Of a DNA stretch of 64,000 nt, positions 25,880 through 34,325 are shown in pieces (within the stretch, counting starts at the first letter, position 1; each line of letters starts with the position of its first letter). A program made the translations under genes and the position numbers. The notes under the pieces were generated by a model that was given only the letters and a program-made list of their open reading frames with translations, searched no databases and was not told the DNA's origin. The stretch comes from Pseudovibrio japonicus (lineage in GTDB: Bacteria > Pseudomonadota > Alphaproteobacteria > Rhizobiales > Stappiaceae). The stretch spans positions 62,001 to 126,000 of the forward strand of contig NZ_BMXE01000002.1 in the NCBI RefSeq assembly GCF_014651595.1, read 5' to 3'.

Positions 25880-26659
25880 ATGTCTGTAGATGTCGCCAAG
25901 CAATATAAAACCAGTTCAAACCTCAGAACACGGGCGAACCTGCATCGACGGTATGCCAATACCAGCTGGTTTAGTTGGGCTGGCGAGCGAATGGGCTTTA
26001 GCGAGGGCTGTACGGTTGCTGATATCGGTTGCGGTGCGGGGTGGTTCTGGGCTTCCAATCAGCATCAGTTGCCAGATGGACTGGAGGTTTCGCTCGTTGA
26101 TCAGTCGGAACAGATGGTGGCCGAGGCCAAGGCGGCGCTGAGCAAGCTTTCTGCTATCAAGCAGGTCGCGGGTTATGTGAATCAGGCAGAGGCCATGCCT
26201 TTTGAGGATGCTTCGTTTGATGTGGTGATAGCAATGCACATGGTTTACCACCTCAGTGATCCGGACAAGGCATTGGATGAGATGCGGCGTATATTGAAGC
26301 CGGGTGGGCGGCTGGTCATTACGCTTAACAGCGCAGCCGATCTGAAGCAGGTTTATGAGTTAAACAGCCGCGTGTTTGATGTCTCGCCGATAACCCCTTC
26401 TGTCGTGATGGCGCCACCGGAAGAAGTTGAGGCACGGCTTGCGCAGCGGTTCCAGTCCGTGAGCAAGCTGACCTATCAAGACATCTACGCCATTGATGAT
26501 GTGGAGACTGTGTTTGCAACGCTGACCTCCTACCCACCTGGCAATGAGGCCAGTGACGCACAGCAGGCGCAGCTGCGGGCGGAAATCACCAAACGCCTTG
26601 AGGAGCACGACGGCGTTATGCATACGCCCCATGAAATGCTCATGTTGATTGCTGAATAG
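25880..26659 (+). CDS. Class I SAM-dependent methyltransferase
   Basis: A 259-residue methyltransferase with motif I TVADIGCGAGWFWASN, post-I LVDQSEQMVAEAKAAL, and FEDASFDVVIAMHMVYHLSDPDKALDEMRRILKPGGRLVITLN, typical of Methyltransf_11/25 enzymes. The C-terminal HDGVMHTPHEMLMLIAE is similar to small-molecule methyltransferases of antibiotic or toxin-resistance type. A GGAGG site precedes the ATG. It is divergent from the AraC regulator. Confidence 0.83.
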   Translation: MSVDVAKQYKTSSNLRTRANLHRRYANTSWFSWAGERMGFSEGCTVADIGCGAGWFWASNQHQLPDGLEVSLVDQSEQMVAEAKAALSKLSAIKQVAGYVNQAEAMPFEDASFDVVIAMHMVYHLSDPDKALDEMRRILKPGGRLVITLNSAADLKQVYELNSRVFDVSPITPSVVMAPPEEVEARLAQRFQSVSKLTYQDIYAIDDVETVFATLTSYPPGNEASDAQQAQLRAEITKRLEEHDGVMHTPHEMLMLIAE

Positions 26660-26702
26660 GTTACTTGGACAGCAGAAATGCAGGCTTTTTTTAAAGCTGA
26701 TG

Positions 26703-26760
26703 GAAACGCTCCGTATCGCTAAATGCACGCGAGAAGCTGGTTGCTTTAAAGGAGCGTTTC
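26703..26760 (+). promoter_or_regulatory. Inverted repeat overlapping the ribosome site of the 2-oxo acid decarboxylase gene
   Basis: GAAACGCTCC at 26703-26712 is the exact complement of GGAGCGTTTC at 26751-26760, spacer 38 bases. The downstream arm contains most of the AAGGAG Shine-Dalgarno (26749-26754) and ends one base before the ATG at 26762. If the mRNA folds this way the ribosome site is hidden. A short T-rich hairpin (GCTTT...AAAGC near 26683-26698) lies just upstream. Confidence 0.5.
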
Positions 26761-26761
26761 T

Positions 26762-28462
26762 ATGTCATCCCCATCAACGAAAGTATCCCTTTCGACTTAC
26801 CTCTTTCTTCGCCTCAAAGAAATTGGTGTCCACCACGTCTTCGGGATTCCGGGTGACTATGTTCTGCCGCTCTTTGATGAACTGATTGATCAGGACCATG
26901 GGGTGGACCATGTACTGGTTTGCAACGAGCTGAATGGCGCTTATGCCGCCGATGGGTATTCCAAGATGTCCGGATTTGGCGCGGTTGCGGTGACCTATGG
27001 GGTTGGTTCGCTAAGCACAGCAAATGCGGTGGGTGGCGCCTACGCGGACAGCACGCCCATGATTGTGATTGCTGGCACACCGACCGTGGAGGTTTTGAAC
27101 ACGCCCACCGCACACAAACTGCACCATGTGCTTGATACCAATTTCAATGCGTGTCTGGATTCTTTCCGTCCAATTACAGCAGCTTCTCATCGATTGACAC
27201 GTTTGGAGACGGCTCCAGCTGAAATTGACAAACTCATTCGCACTGCGCTGCAAGATAAGAAGCCGGTCTATCTTGAGATTCCCTACGACCTTCAGTTGGC
27301 AGAAGTGGACCTGCCAGTCGAGCCGTTTGATCTTTTGCTGAGGCAGTCTTCTCGGGTGAACCTGAAAGAGGCCTTGTGCCATGCGGTTGGTCTTCTCAAC
27401 AGCTCAAAAACCCGCTGTGTTGTAACAGGCCATCTATTGCAACGCGAGAAGCTGATTGAAGATACCGAGAACCTTATTGATGACCTCAATGCCAGTGTTG
27501 CGACAACGTTTGTCGGAAAGATTCCTACGTTTGAAGGGCACCCCAATGCAGCAGGCCTTTATATGGGGGCCATGAGCTGTGATGCGACAAGGACCATCGT
27601 TGAGACAGCCGATCTGGCGATTGTAGCTGGCATGACGCTTAACGAGTTCGACACCGGCATCTTTACCAGCAAGATCGGGGCAAATCAGGATTGCATCTGG
27701 ATGGATTTTGATCAGGTCATCATCAACAATCAGGTCTATGGTCAGGTCTATCTGCGGGACTTTTTGCCAGAGCTGGCCAAAGAGGCCGAACTTGACCAAG
27801 TCGGGACACTGGATATTCCCAAGGATGCCCGGCTCTTTCATTTTCAACGAAGCGATGCCTTTAAGCCAACTGATGCAAAACTGACAATCGATCGTCTATT
27901 CATCCAACTTGCCAATTATGCAAAGCCCGGAGACGTGATGTACGGAGATACGGGCGGGTACATCAATGCTGCTCAGGCGGAGTACCCTGCTGGTGTCGAT
28001 ATCCATGGCTGCGGTAACTATGGATCACTGGGCGCAGGCTTTGCGCTGTTCTGTGGCGGGATCTTTACGTACGAAGCTGCGGGGCGACGTTGCTACATGA
28101 TCACCGGTGACGGTGCGTTCCATATGACCGCACAGGAGCTTTCTACGTTGATCAAATATGAGACCGACTGTGTTGTCTTTATTCTGGATAATAAGGGGTA
28201 TGGTGCGGAGCGGCAGATTTACCCCGGTAAGGAGCGGTCCTACAACAACACACCTTTGTGGAACTACGAGGAACTGGGTTCTGCCTTTGGAGGCGTGGAG
28301 GGTAAGACCTGCAAGAGCTTTGTTGCACGCACCGAAAAGGATATGGCCAAGGTGCTGGACAAGCTGGACGAGCCCACTGGTGTTAATATCGTACGTATTC
28401 TGCTCGACCCATGGGACACGGCCGCCTTCAACGTCAAGTTCAGCGAAGCGCTGCGCCACTGA
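26762..28462 (+). CDS. ThDP-dependent 2-oxo acid decarboxylase (pyruvate/indolepyruvate decarboxylase type)
   Basis: A 566-residue three-domain ThDP enzyme. The activating Glu56 is in VCNELNGAYAADGYSK; the His-His dyad of the PDC/IPDC subfamily is His121-His122 in AHKLHHVLDT; the Mg/ThDP motif is GDGAFHMTAQELSTL ... FILDNKGYGAER. The His dyad separates it from acetolactate synthases. It would decarboxylate pyruvate, phenylpyruvate or indolepyruvate non-oxidatively to the aldehyde. Indolepyruvate would give a route to auxin, but the substrate cannot be fixed. AAGGAG precedes the start. The Crp-type regulator at 28469 is convergent, 6 bp away. Confidence 0.88.
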   Translation: MSSPSTKVSLSTYLFLRLKEIGVHHVFGIPGDYVLPLFDELIDQDHGVDHVLVCNELNGAYAADGYSKMSGFGAVAVTYGVGSLSTANAVGGAYADSTPMIVIAGTPTVEVLNTPTAHKLHHVLDTNFNACLDSFRPITAASHRLTRLETAPAEIDKLIRTALQDKKPVYLEIPYDLQLAEVDLPVEPFDLLLRQSSRVNLKEALCHAVGLLNSSKTRCVVTGHLLQREKLIEDTENLIDDLNASVATTFVGKIPTFEGHPNAAGLYMGAMSCDATRTIVETADLAIVAGMTLNEFDTGIFTSKIGANQDCIWMDFDQVIINNQVYGQVYLRDFLPELAKEAELDQVGTLDIPKDARLFHFQRSDAFKPTDAKLTIDRLFIQLANYAKPGDVMYGDTGGYINAAQAEYPAGVDIHGCGNYGSLGAGFALFCGGIFTYEAAGRRCYMITGDGAFHMTAQELSTLIKYETDCVVFILDNKGYGAERQIYPGKERSYNNTPLWNYEELGSAFGGVEGKTCKSFVARTEKDMAKVLDKLDEPTGVNIVRILLDPWDTAAFNVKFSEALRH

Positions 28463-28468
28463 GCGGGC

Positions 28469-29131
28469 TTAACGCTCTTCCTCTTCGGCCAGATAGCGTT
28501 CCAGTTTGTCTTTGTTGGCGACTTTGAGCTCGCGGCCCCGTTTTTCGGCAAACCCCTGCTCGATCAGCTGGCTGACGGCACGGCGGTAGACACGCTCCGA
28601 ACACCCGAAACGCTCGGCTTCTTTAAAGACACGCTCAAACTGGATGGCTGGCTTGTTGCCCAGCTCGCGGAGCAGCAGGTCCTTGGCGATGTTGTAGGCC
28701 AGCGGGTACATGAAGTGAGAGGTCATCCGATCCATCACCTCCTGATAGGTATCTGCCAAGGACTGGCTGAGCCAGATTCCCACATGCGGGTACTGCACCA
28801 GTAATGCTTCCAGATCTGCATTCGGGATCACCCGTACACTGACCGGGCTGTCACAACGAATATCGAACTGGATGGGTTTGCCGGTGAAAAACTCCATCTC
28901 ACCATACAGGCGATCTTCAACGCTAAATCTGCCGTGACTGAAGCGCCTGCCATTGGCCGCTGTGAAGCTGACCGTGCAGAAACCATCCTCGATCCAATAG
29001 AGGTGCTCCAGGTTCTGGCCTTGCCTGAGTAAGTATTCTCCCGGCTTCATTTGGCGCCGAAGAAACGGACCAGTTTTGATCCATTCTAATACTTGCCTGT
29101 GTCCAATTTCTGCGAGAGATTTAATTGTCAT
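28469..29131 (-). CDS. Crp/Fnr family transcriptional regulator
   Basis: A 220-residue regulator with an N-terminal cyclic-nucleotide-binding-like barrel (residues 20-110; KPGEYLLRQGQNLEHLYWIEDGFCTVSFTAANGRRFSHGRFSVEDRLYGEMEFFTG) and a C-terminal winged helix (FKEAERFGCSERVYRRAVSQLIEQGFAEKRG). It lacks the N-terminal Cys cluster of FNR, so it is not an oxygen-sensing Fe-S FNR. It resembles YeiL-type regulators. The tail is highly acidic (LAEEEER). The regulon is unknown, and deoD is divergent from it (97 bp). Confidence 0.83.
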   Translation of the reverse strand: MTIKSLAEIGHRQVLEWIKTGPFLRRQMKPGEYLLRQGQNLEHLYWIEDGFCTVSFTAANGRRFSHGRFSVEDRLYGEMEFFTGKPIQFDIRCDSPVSVRVIPNADLEALLVQYPHVGIWLSQSLADTYQEVMDRMTSHFMYPLAYNIAKDLLLRELGNKPAIQFERVFKEAERFGCSERVYRRAVSQLIEQGFAEKRGRELKVANKDKLERYLAEEEER

Positions 29132-29228
29132 TTTTGCATTATTTAATTCAGATATTCGGACATTTGTCCTGTTTTTGGGCCAGCGATATTTCTAGGTTCC
29201 TCCCAAGAAGATGCATAGGGAGAAACCG

Positions 29229-29957
29229 ATGACACCGCATATCAACGCTCAGGCTGGAGACTTTGCCGAAACAGTCCTCATGCCGGGTGATCCGCTTCGT
29301 GCAAAGTATATTGCAGAAACCTATCTGCAAAATGTGCGCGAAGTTACAAACGTGCGTAATGTGCTTGGTTTTACTGGGGAATACAAGGGTAAGCCTGTCT
29401 CCGTTATGGCGCATGGTATGGGTATGCCGTCCATTTCGATCTATGCACATGAGCTGATCAACTTTTATGGTGTAAAAAAACTGATCCGCGTCGGCAGCTG
29501 CGGTGGTGTTGATGAAGAGCTGAAACTGCGCGACCTGATCGTCGCAACCGGTGCCAGCACCAACTCCTCCATGATCCGTGATCGCTTTGCCGGCTATGAT
29601 TATGCTGCTGCTCCTGACTTTGAACTGTTAAAGGCGTGTTCCGATGCTGCTGGTGAGCTGGGTCTGTCCCCACGCTTTGGCAACATCCTTTCCGGCGACC
29701 TGTTTTACGGTTCCAACCCGGCGCTGCTGCCTGCAATGCAGAAGATGGGTGTTCTGGCTGTTGAAATGGAAGCTGCTGCACTGTTTGCAATCGCAGCGGA
29801 ATTCCGCGTGAAAGCGCTGTGCGTGCTGACCGTTTCCGACCACCTGATCACCGCTGAGGAAACCACCTCCGAAGAACGCCAGAACAGCTTTAACCAGATG
29901 ATGGAACTGGCTCTGGAAACTGCATATGCAACAACACCTGAAATGGCTGCAGCATAA
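29229..29957 (+). CDS. deoD: Purine nucleoside phosphorylase, DeoD type
   Basis: A 242-residue homohexameric enzyme that splits purine nucleosides with phosphate. The phosphate loop [41 protein letters not shown], the Met-rich [15 protein letters not shown] and catalytic Asp in LTVSDHLIT are all conserved. AGGGAG lies 6 bases before the ATG at 29229, so the longer reading from 29211 is rejected. Its stop overlaps the next ATG (TAATG), coupling it to a small membrane protein. Confidence 0.96.
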   Translation: MTPHINAQAGDFAETVLMPGDPLRAKYIAETYLQNVREVTNVRNVLGFTGEYKGKPVSVMAHGMGMPSISIYAHELINFYGVKKLIRVGSCGGVDEELKLRDLIVATGASTNSSMIRDRFAGYDYAAAPDFELLKACSDAAGELGLSPRFGNILSGDLFYGSNPALLPAMQKMGVLAVEMEAAALFAIAAEFRVKALCVLTVSDHLITAEETTSEERQNSFNQMMELALETAYATTPEMAAA

Positions 29958-30199
29958 TGAATATGGAACTCGTGGGCTATCTGGCCTCAATCACTGTGAT
30001 GACATCTCTTCTGATGGGCAACGTCCTGTGGCTTCGTGTGATCAACATGATCGGCTGTATCCTGTTCACCATCTACGGTGTTGCAGTTGATGCTTATCCG
30101 GTTGTCTTGCTCAACGGCATGTGCGTGTTCATCAATATTTACCACTTGGCGAAACTGAGAAAACAACAACAACAAGCACTTACGCCATTAGAAGCGTAA
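29957..30199 (+). CDS. Small inner-membrane protein, YgjV-like
   Basis: An 80-residue protein with three hydrophobic helices (VGYLASITVMTSLLMGNVLWLRVINMIGCILFTIYGVAV, YPVVLLNGMCVFINIYHL) and a basic Gln-rich tail (KLRKQQQQALTPLEA). The R-x-x-N-x-I-G motif is typical of YgjV-type proteins, distantly like SemiSWEET. It overlaps the deoD stop by one base, so it could move nucleosides or ribose derivatives, but this is inference only. Confidence 0.65.
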   Translation: MNMELVGYLASITVMTSLLMGNVLWLRVINMIGCILFTIYGVAVDAYPVVLLNGMCVFINIYHLAKLRKQQQQALTPLEA

Positions 30200-30236
30200 G
30201 GCACTCACCCCGTTAAGCCAAGGCTGGTGAACTACC

Positions 30237-30278
30237 GAGCCCTGAGCGGTCTTCAAGACACGCTCAGGGCTCTTTTTT
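30237..30278. terminator. Rho-independent terminator after deoD operon
   Basis: A 12-bp stem GAGCCCTGAGCG/CGCTCAGGGCTC with a 12-base loop, followed by six T. It is located 38 bp past the small membrane gene and directly before the convergent Lrp gene. Confidence 0.9.
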
Positions 30279-30288
30279 GTGTGCAAGC

Positions 30289-30741
30289 CTAGTCCAGCAG
30301 GACATTGCGGCGAGCTTCGCTGGCGCGTTTGGTGGAGAGCAGCAGGTTGGTTTCGCTGGCTGAAATGCCATCGATGAGGCGGATGCGGCGCAGGACATCA
30401 TCGAAGTGGACCAGCGTATCGGTTCCCATCTCCACGATCAGGTCCCATTTGCCGTTGGTGGTGTGAAGGGCCGTGACCTCGGTCATCTTGTAAAGGTGGT
30501 CGACAATGCGCTGAGTGCCTTTGCCCTCAATCTTGATCATCATAATGCCACGAACAGGTTGTTCAAAGACATCCCCACGCAGTACGACCGTGTAGCCGAG
30601 AATATCGCCTGCCGATTTTAGTCGCTCCATACGAGCACGCACAGTTGAGCGGGAGATCTTCAGCTCAAGAGCAAGATCAGACACGCTCGCCCGCGCATTT
30701 CTACGTAGAATCGCGATAATTTTTTGATCTATTTCATCCAA
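30289..30741 (-). CDS. Lrp/AsnC family transcriptional regulator
   Basis: A 150-residue regulator: an N-terminal AsnC helix-turn-helix (MDEIDQKIIAILRRNARASVSDLALELKISRSTVRARMERLKSAGDILGY) and a C-terminal RAM effector domain (65-140). It is divergent from the arginase gene (119 bp between starts). Lrp-type activators that sense ornithine or arginine commonly flank arginase-ornithine cyclodeaminase pairs in alphaproteobacteria, so control of the neighbouring operon is likely. Confidence 0.88.
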   Translation of the reverse strand: MDEIDQKIIAILRRNARASVSDLALELKISRSTVRARMERLKSAGDILGYTVVLRGDVFEQPVRGIMMIKIEGKGTQRIVDHLYKMTEVTALHTTNGKWDLIVEMGTDTLVHFDDVLRRIRLIDGISASETNLLLSTKRASEARRNVLLD

Positions 30742-30860
30742 AGTGAGTAACTCTACTTATCAGAGTGGCTGTATCGGCCACCATTTTGATCACAATGAAG
30801 GCTTTTTACCGCCACTTGTACACGGATAATACCCCATATTGGAAAATTCGGGGCGTGGGA

Positions 30861-31787
30861 ATGAAAAATATCGTTGTGCTCGTAGGGGCACCTGTACAAA
30901 CAGGAACCAATATTCAGGGCTGTGTTATGGGCCCGGATGCTCTGCGGACTGCGGGACTACAAGATTCTCTAGAAGCACTGGGTTATTCCGTTATTGACCG
31001 AGGCAACATTGTGCCGGCGACAAGCCCTGACCGGGTTCACTCCAACAGCGCTGTCCACCATTTGAGTGAGACAATCAGCTGGACCGAGACGCTACACGAC
31101 GTTGCTTTGAAAGAACTGCGTCAGGGTCACCTGCCTGTATTTTTGGGCGGTGATCACTCCATGGCTGCGGGCACTGTTAGCGGAATTGCCGATGCGGCGG
31201 CAGAAGCTGGCGAAGAGCAGTTTGTGCTGTGGCTGGATGCGCATCCCGACTTCCATAATCTAAGCACGACGATGAGCGGCAATTTGCATGGTACGCCAGC
31301 GGCTTACTTTTGCGGTCTCTCCGGTTTTGAGGGGTATTATCCGGAGCTGAAGACCGCAATTAAGCCAGAGAACATCTGCATGATGGGGTTACGATCCGTG
31401 GACAATGCAGAGCGCTCTGCGCTGCAGAAGAACGGCATCGAAACTCACGACATGCGCCGGATCGACGAGAATGGTGTTGCCAGACCGCTTAGTGACTTTC
31501 TTGAGCGTGTGAAGGCTGCCAAAGGTCGTTTGCACCTGAGCTTTGATGTGGACTTTCTGGACCCGGATATCGCCCCTGCGGTGGGGACAACGGTTCCGGG
31601 TGGCGCAACCTTCCGCGAAGCTCATCTGATCATGGAGATGCTTTGTGACAGCCAGCTGGTCACCTCCGTTGATCTGGTGGAGCTTAATCCATTCCTTGAT
31701 GTGCGAGGCCGTACAGCAACCCTGATGACAGATTTGGTTTCCAGCTTGTTCGGCAAACAAGTGCTGGACCACCCAAACCGGGCTTGA
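30861..31787 (+). CDS. Arginase
   Basis: A 308-residue binuclear Mn ureohydrolase producing ornithine and urea. Metal ligands are conserved: GGDHS (His99), DAHPD (Asp126, His128, Asp130) and the SFDVDFLDPDIAPAVGTTVPGG motif with two Asp. The second motif ends in Phe-His rather than the more usual Ile/Phe-Asn. The ATG at 30861 opens the conserved KNIVVLVGAPVQTG; the upstream in-frame extension is not family-like. The ornithine cyclodeaminase gene follows 34 bp downstream. Confidence 0.93.
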   Translation: MKNIVVLVGAPVQTGTNIQGCVMGPDALRTAGLQDSLEALGYSVIDRGNIVPATSPDRVHSNSAVHHLSETISWTETLHDVALKELRQGHLPVFLGGDHSMAAGTVSGIADAAAEAGEEQFVLWLDAHPDFHNLSTTMSGNLHGTPAAYFCGLSGFEGYYPELKTAIKPENICMMGLRSVDNAERSALQKNGIETHDMRRIDENGVARPLSDFLERVKAAKGRLHLSFDVDFLDPDIAPAVGTTVPGGATFREAHLIMEMLCDSQLVTSVDLVELNPFLDVRGRTATLMTDLVSSLFGKQVLDHPNRA

Positions 31788-31821
31788 TCTCACCCAACAC
31801 AAGTAAAACAGGAATTCCCCA

Positions 31822-32850
31822 ATGGTCCAGTTCGTAAGCGTTTCCAAAATTTTGGATTTGGTCAACAAACACGGTGTCGAGACTATCTTGAAAGGTATGA
31901 CCGAGTATGTGGAGGAGGATTACCGCCGCTGGCCGTTGTTTGACAAAACACCTCGGGTTGCCAGCCACTCCAAAGTTGGTGTGATTGAGCTGATGCCGAC
32001 CAGTGACGGGCAGCTGTACAGCTTCAAGTACGTCAATGGTCATCCGAAGAACACGCAGGAAGGCAAGCAGACGGTTACGGCATTCGGTATGTTGTCTGAT
32101 GTGGATTCCGGCTATCCGTTTTTCCTGTCGGAGATGACTGTTCTGACGGCGCTGCGCACGGCTGCGACATCGGCTATGGCGGCAAAATATCTGGCGCGTC
32201 CTAACTCGGCGACCATGGCAATCATCGGCAACGGGGCGCAGTCCGAATTTCAGGCGCTGGCGTTCAAGGCGGTGATGGGCATTACCAATCTGCGTTTGTT
32301 TGATACGGATACGGAAGCGACCCGGAAGTGCGCGGCGAACCTTGATGGCAAGGGCTTTAACATCACCATTTGCCGGAGCTCGGAAGAAGCTGTTGCCGGT
32401 GCGGATATCATCACCACTGTGACGGCGGACAAGCAAAAGGCCACCATCCTGACCGACAACATGGTCGGTGCTGGCGCGCACATCAACGCGATTGGCGGCG
32501 ACTGCCCTGGCAAGACCGAGCTGCACAAAGACATTCTGCTGCGCTCCAAGATCTTCGTTGAGTATCCGGAGCAGACCCGCATTGAAGGCGAGATCCAGCA
32601 GCTGGATGATGAGCATCCGGTTGTTGAGCTGTGGGAAGTGATTGCCGGCGGCACTGAGGGCCGTACGAGCGAGCGTGACATCACGCTGTTCGACTCCGTT
32701 GGCTTTGCCATCGAGGACTTTTCCGGCCTGCGTTACATCTATGATCTGGTGAAGCAGGACGAAACTGTTCAGGACCTGGAGATGATTGCCGAACCAGCTG
32801 ATCCACGCAATCTCTTTGGTCTTTTAGAGGTCAAACAAGCTGCCGAATAA
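31822..32850 (+). CDS. Ornithine cyclodeaminase
   Basis: A 342-residue NAD-dependent enzyme converting ornithine to proline and ammonia. The N-terminal substrate part has HSKVGVIELMPTSDGQLYSFKYVNGHPKN, followed by the Rossmann stretch TMAIIGNGAQSEFQALAFKAVMGITNLRLFDTD and TTVTADKQKATILTDNMVGAGAHINAIGGDCPGKTELH, with the catalytic Asp in GGDCPGKTE. It completes the arginase-OCD route from arginine to proline in one operon (established pair in Agrobacterium-type catabolism). It ends at a strong terminator. Confidence 0.93.
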   Translation: MVQFVSVSKILDLVNKHGVETILKGMTEYVEEDYRRWPLFDKTPRVASHSKVGVIELMPTSDGQLYSFKYVNGHPKNTQEGKQTVTAFGMLSDVDSGYPFFLSEMTVLTALRTAATSAMAAKYLARPNSATMAIIGNGAQSEFQALAFKAVMGITNLRLFDTDTEATRKCAANLDGKGFNITICRSSEEAVAGADIITTVTADKQKATILTDNMVGAGAHINAIGGDCPGKTELHKDILLRSKIFVEYPEQTRIEGEIQQLDDEHPVVELWEVIAGGTEGRTSERDITLFDSVGFAIEDFSGLRYIYDLVKQDETVQDLEMIAEPADPRNLFGLLEVKQAAE

Positions 32851-32890
32851 GAGTAGCCTCGTTTGAACTTACCCTTTGCTCGGGGTTTGT

Positions 32891-32924
32891 AAGCGCCTGC
32901 CCACCCAGCAGGCGCTTTTTTTTT
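32891..32924 (+). terminator. Rho-independent terminator after ornithine cyclodeaminase
   Basis: A perfect 10-bp stem AAGCGCCTGC/GCAGGCGCTT with a 7-base loop, followed by a run of T, 41 bp past the stop. Confidence 0.92.
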
Positions 32925-32960
32925 GTTCAATAAAGCGCTTGTTGGCAACACGGCTCGCCT

Positions 32961-33007
32961 TAGAGCATGTCGCGTTCGATTGAATTCAATCAAACGGAAC
33001 ACGCTCT
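32961..33007. repeat. Dispersed palindromic element, RIME-like, copy 2
   Basis: A nested palindrome: outer arms AGAGC/GCTCT, inner CGTT/AACG, and a perfect 14-bp core GATTGAATTCAATC at 32978-32991. It begins TTAGAGCATG like copy 1 at 20009. It sits between the arginine operon terminator and the cold-shock genes. The full tail seen in copy 1 is missing. Confidence 0.6.
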
Positions 33008-33141
33008 TGCGGGCACATATGGTTTTCTTGATGGTATTAGAGAAGGTGGCTGAGCCTATTCAGCATGCATTATGGTAGGCATCCAAGCGACCTTCTCCGG
33101 TGCTGACCCTCTTTTGGTGAAGGTCGCGGCAGGTACAAGAT

Positions 33142-33402
33142 TTATCGGTTGGACCAGGTTGCCCAAAGATTAGTGGCTGATGGCGTTCCACCAGACACCT
33201 GGAAGCCCAAGGTTTGGCCTTCACAGATTTGCCCAAGGCGGGCTTTTTTTACTGCGGCACGGTTTACCGCAATGTCACGGCCACCATCCTCAGGGGTAAT
33301 CCAGCCTTTGCCGGACAAATGGTCAAAACTTTTTACTGTTCCAAATTTTACTAAGTTCAAATTCGTAGCCTTTCTAACTAGGTGTCTTCCAAAAGAAGAC
33401 AT
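33142..33402 (-). CDS. Degenerate cold-shock domain protein
   Basis: Up to 86 residues containing one cold-shock fold (FGTVKSFDHLSGKGWITPEDGGRDIAVNRAAVKKARLGQICEGQTLGFQV). RNP1, normally K-G-F-G-F-I, is reduced to GKGWI, and RNP2, normally V-F-V-H, reads IAVNR, so most RNA-binding aromatics are lost. The ATG at 33402 lies only 3 bases after a strong hairpin and lacks a ribosome site. A TTG at about 33360 preceded by AAAGG is an alternative start that would give a ~72-residue, normally sized protein. The gene is downstream of a canonical csp on the same strand, separated by 52 bp. Confidence 0.68.
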   Translation of the reverse strand: MSSFGRHLVRKATNLNLVKFGTVKSFDHLSGKGWITPEDGGRDIAVNRAAVKKARLGQICEGQTLGFQVSGGTPSATNLWATWSNR

Positions 33403-33405
33403 GGG

Positions 33406-33434
33406 GCTCTCTCTGAGAGTTCCGCAGAGAGAGC
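33406..33434 (-). terminator. Hairpin between tandem cold-shock genes
   Basis: A perfect 10-bp stem GCTCTCTCTG/CAGAGAGAGC with a 9-base loop, 20 bp past the canonical csp stop and 3 bp before the ATG of the degenerate copy. There is no T-run. It may terminate or attenuate transcription, stabilise the upstream mRNA 3' end, or block initiation of the second gene. Confidence 0.6.
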
Positions 33435-33454
33435 TAAATATTTATGGTGTATGC

Positions 33455-33667
33455 TTATACAGTCTGAAGATCTGCAGCGGTTTTTCCGCGACCACGTGGG
33501 TCATCGACTGGCACAAAACGCAGCTTATCGCCTTCGTCAATGGACTGGATACCAGCATTTTGAAGTGCACTGATGTGAACAAACACATCTTTGCTGCCGT
33601 CTTCTGGCGTGATGAAGCCAAAACCGCGTGAATGGTCGAAGAATTTTACTGTACCGCTAATATGCAT
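33455..33667 (-). CDS. Cold-shock protein, CspA family
   Basis: A 70-residue single OB-fold RNA chaperone with intact RNP1 ([12 protein letters not shown]) and RNP2 ([10 protein letters not shown]), and the usual GTVKFFD opening. The C-terminus ends [13 protein letters not shown]. It binds single-stranded RNA/DNA and prevents secondary structure in the cold. A long AT-rich upstream stretch (33668-33950) could be the structured 5' leader typical of csp mRNAs. Confidence 0.93.
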   Translation of the reverse strand: MHISGTVKFFDHSRGFGFITPEDGSKDVFVHISALQNAGIQSIDEGDKLRFVPVDDPRGRGKTAADLQTV

Positions 33668-34325
33668 AGATGGGGTCCTTCCCGTACTTATTGCAAGGAT
33701 GATTTGGTTTCAAAACCAAGCATACGTTGTGCATGCAATTTTGGTTTCGCAGATTGTCGGGAAGATCATAAGGTCAGTTATGTTGCAAATAAAACGGCAA
33801 CAACAGGTATTTATATCATTCAAACCGAAAGTCTGGCACGCACCAAATTTAGCTCTTCATGCATGCGATACTTATATGCGCAGAAAAACTATTTATAGTC
33901 AAGAAAATAAGGCCCCATATATATTTAGTAGTAATTTCCTGTAGACACAGATGTTCTTTTTGATGCCCTGTAATTTAATAATATTATTAGATTTATTCAT
34001 CTAAAACTTCTTGTGCCCGCAGCATTCCGAGAGACTTTTTAGTAAAGCAACTTACCAGCTAGTTATGTGCTGGATGAGCCAGTGCATTTGTGGTGTTGTC
34101 CGTCAGGTCCCACCTCTGGCTCTGAGTGGATTTTGGGGAGATGGGACGCTTCATTTGAGAAATAAAGGCATCGGGGTTGAGTAAAACCCTATTTCCTCCA
34201 GCGCTGAAATATCCTAGTAGTTTTGCTTGGTAACAGAGCGAAGGCCCTCCCCTTCGGTTTCCTACCCTCCCTCCACACAGCGCTTTTGTGCCCAAAAGCG
34301 CGCGCAGCATTGGTTTGTCAGAAGA
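33668..34325. other. AT-rich intergenic region upstream of csp
   Basis: About 660 bp with no supportable gene. The left 250 bp likely encode the promoter and leader of the leftward csp; the right part should hold the promoter of the nucleoside-recognition gene. It is noticeably AT-rich at 33880-34010 (runs of A/T). No known RNA family is recognised. Confidence 0.4.
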
